Below are positions 49,304-52,946 of a DNA stretch of 52,946 nt, piece after piece; positions within the stretch are counted from its first letter, which is position 1; every line of letters starts with the position of its first letter. Source of the stretch: an uncultured Lachnoclostridium sp. GTDB lineage: Bacteria; Bacillota; Clostridia; Lachnospirales; Lachnospiraceae. The stretch covers positions 1 to 52,946 of the forward strand of contig CAJMFH010000018.1 in assembly GCA_905212635.1 (NCBI GenBank), written 5' to 3'. The position numbers were made by a program, and so were the translations under genes. A model generated the notes under the pieces. That model ran no database searches and was not told the DNA's origin. It saw only the letters and a list, made by a program, of their open reading frames with translations.

Positions 49304-50093
49304 TTTTGAAAACATTCCCTATCAACTTATCAACTGCTTTCGTATTCATTGGGTTATCAAGCGATTCAAAGGTGTATATGATATTATCGCCCTGATAATA
49401 TCCATTTTGCGTATATTGGTTTATCTTCCTCAATGCTTTTCGGCTATATTCCACGTCCCCCATCATGCCAAAGTGCTCCCAAATAATTTCTTTCCGGCGC
49501 CGTATATCAAGGCAGCAAAAATCTGGGTAAACCATTCCAAAGCCCTTCAAATAAATTGGGCGTTCATAATGATATGAAATATTTTGTAAGAACAATTTGT
49601 CAGCTATAATCTTCTCCGACTTCGACCGGACTCTTTCGCCACGTTCAGTATAGATCTCCTGACTTCCTTCCTCAAAATCTTTTCCCTCATAAGTGATCTT
49701 CTCCCAATCCTCGATATATTGTTTGTCGCTCATCAAAAAAGACTCGACCAAATTCTTTCTCGCAGGCGGTAATTCGCCATACATATCATATAACTTGTCT
49801 ACATCAAACTTACGCAAAAATGTATCAAGATATCCTAGATTAGAACAAACTTTATTTAGTAATTTCTTATCATAGTCCCTTTGGGCAAGCTGCTTTGCAA
49901 AGTCCCAGTCCGATTTTCTCAGATATTTTCGGATGCCATCTTTTTTTACATAGAACTGCTGTGTTCCACGGCAGTTTTTGCTATGCAACGCTCCTTCTGG
50001 TGCTTTCCGCAGTTTCTCCGCTAACTTCACTTTCAATTCTGCAAGCCACTCAGCAGTTTCCTCTAATTTTTGAATTGTAATCCTATTTTCCAT
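49299..50093 (-). CDS. Orphan PD-(D/E)XK nuclease-like protein
   Basis: A 264-residue cytoplasmic protein. The N-terminal half is helical and lysine-rich. The C-terminal half looks like a PD-(D/E)XK fold: SKSEKIIAD helix with Glu160, then YERPIYLKGFGMVYPDF with Asp191, then KEIIWEHFG with Glu206, then a helix and a strand IIYTFESLD. Such domains cut or bind DNA. AAAGGGGG precedes the ATG, and a promoter TTGCGC (50192-50197) with TATAAT (50170-50175) lies upstream. No partner gene of a defence system is beside it. It may be a remnant of one, or a free-standing nuclease. Its last codons lie at the edge of the repeat array. Confidence 0.65.
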   Translation of the reverse strand: MENRITIQKLEETAEWLAELKVKLAEKLRKAPEGALHSKNCRGTQQFYVKKDGIRKYLRKSDWDFAKQLAQRDYDKKLLNKVCSNLGYLDTFLRKFDVDKLYDMYGELPPARKNLVESFLMSDKQYIEDWEKITYEGKDFEEGSQEIYTERGERVRSKSEKIIADKLFLQNISYHYERPIYLKGFGMVYPDFCCLDIRRRKEIIWEHFGMMGDVEYSRKALRKINQYTQNGYYQGDNIIYTFESLDNPMNTKAVDKLIGNVFKK

Positions 50094-50260
50094 TCAATAT
50101 CCCCCTTTGTATTTTTTCTTTTCAGGATTTTTTGATTTGAAACAAATCAGAAAAATAGATATATTGGTTATTATACCATGTAAATAAAAAAGCGCAAGTA
50201 CAATTTGCATTAAAAATATAAACATTTTTACTTTATTTTCTTAAAAAAATAAATTTGTTA

Positions 50261-50289
50261 TTGAAAAAAATTTACTTTCTTCGTATAAT
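50261..50289 (+). promoter_or_regulatory. Promoter of the aminotransferase gene
   Basis: TTGAAA (50261-50266) and TATAAT (50284-50289), 17 bases apart, in an AT-rich gap. Confidence 0.75.
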
Positions 50290-50337
50290 AGAGGATGGAT
50301 AAAAACGTTAATACTACTTACCATATAGGAGGTTATC

Positions 50338-51624
50338 ATGGAAAGTTACCAGAACTTAAGTAAAGAGCAGCTGCTGGCGCTCAAATCCGAGTTAGAAGCC
50401 AGCTACGAAGAAAAGAAGGCATTGAATCTACAATTGGATATGTCACGTGGAAAGCCGAGTCCAAGCCAGCTTGATGTATCCCTTGGCTTGATGGATGCAT
50501 TGAATTCAAACTCTATATTGAAATCGGAAGACGGTACAGACTGCCGCAATTATGGTGTATTGGATGGGATTCCTGAAGCTAAGAAATTGATGGCTGATAT
50601 GATGGGAACCACAGCAGACCATGTCATTATCTTTGGAAATGCCAGTCTTACGATTATGTACGATTCGATTTCCCGCTCTTTCACTCACGGAGTTTTGGGC
50701 AGTACGCCATGGTGCAAATTAGACAAGATTAAATTCCTTTGCCCGGTTCCCGGATATGACAGACATTTCGCTATCACCGAGCGTTTCGGCATCGAAATGA
50801 TCAATATTCCAATGACTCAGGATGGTCCGGACATGGATATGGTTGAGGAACTTGTCGCAAATGACGACAGTATCAAAGGAATCTGGTGTGTTCCAAAATA
50901 TTCCAATCCTCAGGGCTACTGCTACAGTGATAAGACCGTCCGCCGTTTTGCGAATCTGAAACCGGCGGCAGAAGATTTCCGTATTTACTGGGACAATGCG
51001 TATGTCATTCATCATTTGTACGAGGACAATCAGGTTGAGATTCCGGATATCATCAGCGAGTGCGAAAAAGCCGGCAATCCAAATCTTGTTTACGAATTTG
51101 CTTCTACTTCAAAAGTAAGTTTCCCGGGTTCCGGTATCGCTGCGATGGCAGCTTCCGCGGAAAACCTTGCCGATGTCAAGAAACAGATGACGATTCAGAC
51201 AATCGGTTATGACAAACTGAATCAGCTCCGCCATGTGGCTTATTTCAAAAACATTGACGGTTTGAAAGCGCATATGAAAAAACACGCTGATGCGATGCGT
51301 CCAAAATTCGAGGCCGTTTTGAAAGTGCTTGATGAAGAGCTTACCGGTGCTGAGATTGGAAGCTGGGTAAAACCTCTCGGCGGTTATTTCATTTCGTTTG
51401 ACGCGATGGAAGGTTGTGCCAAAAAGATTGTTGCCAAATGTAAAGAAGCCGGTGTCACTTTGACAAATGCTGGTGCCACTTTCCCATATGGCAAGGATCC
51501 GAAAGACAGCAATATCCGTATCGCTCCGTCGTTCCCTACGCCGGAAGAAATGGCTGTTGCCACAGATCTGTTTGTACTCTGTGTAAAACTTGTCAGTGTG
51601 GAAAAATTGTTAGAGAATAAATAA
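50338..51624 (+). CDS. Aspartate aminotransferase, type Ic-like (PF12897 group)
   Basis: A 428-residue PLP-dependent aminotransferase. The N-terminus (LKSELEASYEEKKALNLQLDMSRGKPSPSQ) and PLP lysine in ASTSKVSFPGSG mark the group named Asp_aminotransf, which includes the aspartate aminotransferases of the 1c subgroup. YGVLDGIPEAKKLMADMMG and FRIYWDNAYVIHHLY are the other PLP contacts. It interconverts aspartate and glutamate via their keto acids. AGGAGG precedes the ATG. It is monocistronic with its own promoter and terminator. Confidence 0.9.
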   Translation: MESYQNLSKEQLLALKSELEASYEEKKALNLQLDMSRGKPSPSQLDVSLGLMDALNSNSILKSEDGTDCRNYGVLDGIPEAKKLMADMMGTTADHVIIFGNASLTIMYDSISRSFTHGVLGSTPWCKLDKIKFLCPVPGYDRHFAITERFGIEMINIPMTQDGPDMDMVEELVANDDSIKGIWCVPKYSNPQGYCYSDKTVRRFANLKPAAEDFRIYWDNAYVIHHLYEDNQVEIPDIISECEKAGNPNLVYEFASTSKVSFPGSGIAAMAASAENLADVKKQMTIQTIGYDKLNQLRHVAYFKNIDGLKAHMKKHADAMRPKFEAVLKVLDEELTGAEIGSWVKPLGGYFISFDAMEGCAKKIVAKCKEAGVTLTNAGATFPYGKDPKDSNIRIAPSFPTPEEMAVATDLFVLCVKLVSVEKLLENK

Positions 51625-51638
51625 TTTAGAACATAGTT

Positions 51639-51669
51639 AAGGCTGTCACAAAACCGTGGCAGCCTTTTC
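51639..51669 (+). terminator. Terminator of the aminotransferase gene
   Basis: AAGGCTGTCAC pairs with GTGGCAGCCTT (11 bp, one wobble) and TTTT follows. Confidence 0.8.
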
Positions 51670-51686
51670 CCATTTATTGAATTTTT

Positions 51687-52292
51687 TTAATCTTCAAATG
51701 GCCGGATCCGATATCTCACGCCCAAAGAATCACAGATTTTCCGGCATTCCTGCTCTTCTTCTTTCGTAATCGTCGTTTCCACCGTCGTCATGACAACTTC
51801 CGGGACATACTTTGTCGCTTCTTTCGCAAAATCAAGCATTGCCTGAAAAGATCCGATACCAAATTTATTGCGGGTCAATTTATAATATTCTTCCGCATTT
51901 GGCGTGTTCAGACTGATTGATACGGTATCAATTTTGTCTTTCAAAAGCGGCGTAATATCTTTCCCGTGAATCAGGCTGCCAAGTCCGTTGGTGTTGATGC
52001 GGATTTTCTTACCAAATTTCTTTTTGGCAAATTCTGCCACTTCAAGCAAGTCATCCAAACGTTCTGTCGGCTCGCCAAAACCACAAAATACAATATCTTT
52101 GTATGTGTCCGGTGGAAATTTGTCAAATTCTTTTTCCACTTCTTCCACCGTCGGCTCGCGGTCCAGCCACAGACTGCCGGATTGTTGAATCTCTTCGTGC
52201 GTCTGGCGCAGACAGAATGTGCATGCACAAGGACATTTATTCGTAAGATTTACATACAGATTTCCGTATGCCGGATATAAAATCGTCATCAT
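51687..52292 (-). CDS. TatD-linked radical SAM protein
   Basis: A 201-residue radical SAM protein. The cluster motif is NKCPCACTFCLR, with cysteines in CxxxCxxC spacing near residues 19-26, followed by the SAM-binding GFGEPTERLDD and INTNGLG. It is short and lacks a C-terminal auxiliary-cluster domain. The size and motif fit the small family found next to TatD nucleases in Firmicutes; no tatD gene is in the window. Its function is unknown. AGAGG precedes the tandem ATG codons. It lies downstream of ribH on the same strand. Confidence 0.8.
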   Translation of the reverse strand: MMTILYPAYGNLYVNLTNKCPCACTFCLRQTHEEIQQSGSLWLDREPTVEEVEKEFDKFPPDTYKDIVFCGFGEPTERLDDLLEVAEFAKKKFGKKIRINTNGLGSLIHGKDITPLLKDKIDTVSISLNTPNAEEYYKLTRNKFGIGSFQAMLDFAKEATKYVPEVVMTTVETTITKEEEQECRKICDSLGVRYRIRPFED

Positions 52293-52311
52293 AATAATTG
52301 CCTCTTTTCTC

Positions 52312-52776
52312 CTACATAGATTTCATCAAATTTACCATCTCAATGGCTGTAGTAGCCGCATCGTAGCCTTTGTTTCCGGCTTTTGTACCGGCACGCTCTA
52401 CCGCCTGCTCGATATTGTCTGTGGTAAGAACGCCAAAGATCGTAGGTACGCCTGTGTTCAGACCAACCGTTGCAATTCCTTTGCTGACTTCTGCACAAAC
52501 ATAATCGTAATGTGATGTGGAACCTTTGATCACCGCACCCAGACAGATGATCGCATCGTATTTTCCAGATTCTGCCATCTTCTGCGCTGTCATTGGGATT
52601 TCAAATGCACCCGGTACCCAGGCAAGATCCACATTGTTCTCAGTATCTACTTCGTGACGACGAAGGGCATCTTCCGCTCCTCCGACAAGTTTCGATACGA
52701 TAAATTCATTGAATCGCGCTGCCACGATACCAATTTTCATTCCTGTTCCTACTACATTTCCTTCTAATACTCTCAT
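52312..52776 (-). CDS. ribH: 6,7-Dimethyl-8-ribityllumazine synthase
   Basis: Makes the lumazine precursor of riboflavin from the ribitylaminopyrimidine and butanone phosphate. The 154-residue protein is full length. The motifs FNEFIVSKLVGGAEDAL, WVPGAFEIPMTAQKMA and GAVIKGSTSHYDYVC are diagnostic, with the catalytic histidine in the last. GGAGG precedes the ATG. A fragment resembling the end of ribBA lies 21 bases upstream, the usual order in the rib operon. Confidence 0.95.
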   Translation of the reverse strand: MRVLEGNVVGTGMKIGIVAARFNEFIVSKLVGGAEDALRRHEVDTENNVDLAWVPGAFEIPMTAQKMAESGKYDAIICLGAVIKGSTSHYDYVCAEVSKGIATVGLNTGVPTIFGVLTTDNIEQAVERAGTKAGNKGYDAATTAIEMVNLMKSM

Positions 52777-52797
52777 GATTTTTCCTCCATTCTCGCC

Positions 52798-52887
52798 TTA
52801 TTCCGGCTTTTTATAATTTGTCATATGCTGCATTTTTTCCTGTTTCGTAAGCAAATATTTGAAATCCTCCCGTTTGGGAGCGATCTT
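52798..52887 (-). CDS. ribBA: 3' end of a probable ribBA gene, cut by a repeat
   Basis: A 29-codon frame ending TAA at 52798-52800. It reads IAPKREDFKYLLTKQEKMQ then HMTNYKKPE, resembling the C-terminus of RibBA (YLKTKxxKMGH pattern). It lies directly before ribH, the usual place for ribBA. Just upstream the frame meets TGA at 52888-52890, next to the exact 55-base terminal repeat, so the missing part is likely an assembly break rather than a real stop. Confidence 0.55.
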   Translation of the reverse strand, partial: KIAPKREDFKYLLTKQEKMQHMTNYKKPE

Positions 52888-52946
52888 TCAATCCGGCTTT
52901 TTATAATTTGTCATATGCTGCATTTTTTCCTGTTTCGTAAGCAAAT
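52802..52946. repeat. Exact 55-base direct repeat reaching the end of the window
   Basis: Bases 52802-52856 and 52892-52946 are identical over 55 bases, separated by 35 bases. Between them TTGAAA/TTTCAA and CTCCC/GGGAG arms form a hairpin. The second copy ends exactly at the last base. Confidence 0.85.

Noticed and set aside
1..52946. tRNA or rRNA genes
   Set aside because: I saw no cloverleaf or rRNA-like sequence by eye in any intergenic gap; a tRNAscan-SE run would settle this.

Overview
The window looks like a complete assembly contig from a low-to-mid GC, Gram-positive anaerobe of the Clostridia, most likely a Lachnospiraceae gut bacterium. The signs are strong GGAGG ribosome binding sites, TTGACA/TATAAT promoters, a T-box in front of valS, RNase J, IreB, a meso-diaminopimelate type MurE, and a cellobiose ABC transporter next to a GH94 cellobiose phosphorylase. 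Most genes lie on the minus strand. Both ends look like repeat breaks: bases 1-55 match the tip of an IS3-family insertion sequence, and the last 55 bases exactly repeat bases 52802-52856.

Region by region. 0.1-4.4 kb: xpt and a xanthine permease behind a structured leader, a MATE transporter, a polysaccharide deacetylase. 4.5-11.6 kb: a cellobiose module with two permeases, a binding lipoprotein and a LacI regulator, divergent from cellobiose phosphorylase, with two matching operators between them. 11.7-17.9 kb: a conserved block ireB-ruvX-DUF1292-rnjA-short MltG-trmR-U32 peptidase-birA. 17.9-23.7 kb: tRNA/rRNA modification genes (mtaB, thiI with a cysteine desulfurase, rsmE), an HPr-like protein without the active-site histidine, and an orphan FliD-like protein. 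23.8-29.4 kb: murE, a surface esterase, a HAD phosphatase, citrate synthase. 29.5-34.0 kb: pstSCAB-phoU behind a Pho-box-like promoter, plus a small membrane protein. 34.1-36.2 kb: a HAD phosphatase and a second MATE transporter whose leader looks like a riboswitch or attenuator.

36.2-41.3 kb is an accessory, visibly AT-rich stretch. It holds a DUF2798 membrane protein, a shortened cytidylate-kinase-like gene behind a terminator, a hicAB toxin-antitoxin pair, a sigma-factor-like gene split by one in-frame TGA, degenerate repeats, and two genes of unknown function. 41.3-44.3 kb: valS with its T-box. 44.3-46.7 kb: a TetR-controlled metallo-hydrolase/DUF1330 pair and a small secreted protein. 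46.7-50.1 kb: a secreted metalloprotease, a D-2-hydroxyacid dehydrogenase, a 73-bp tandem repeat array, and an orphan nuclease-like gene. 50.3-52.9 kb: an aspartate-aminotransferase-type enzyme, a TatD-linked radical SAM protein, ribH and the tail of what looks like ribBA.

The best candidates for undescribed biology are the leader RNAs of the second MATE gene and of xpt, the 73-bp array beside a dehydrogenase promoter, and the interrupted sigma-like regulator. All coordinates, promoters and folds were read by eye; no database or folding search was run.
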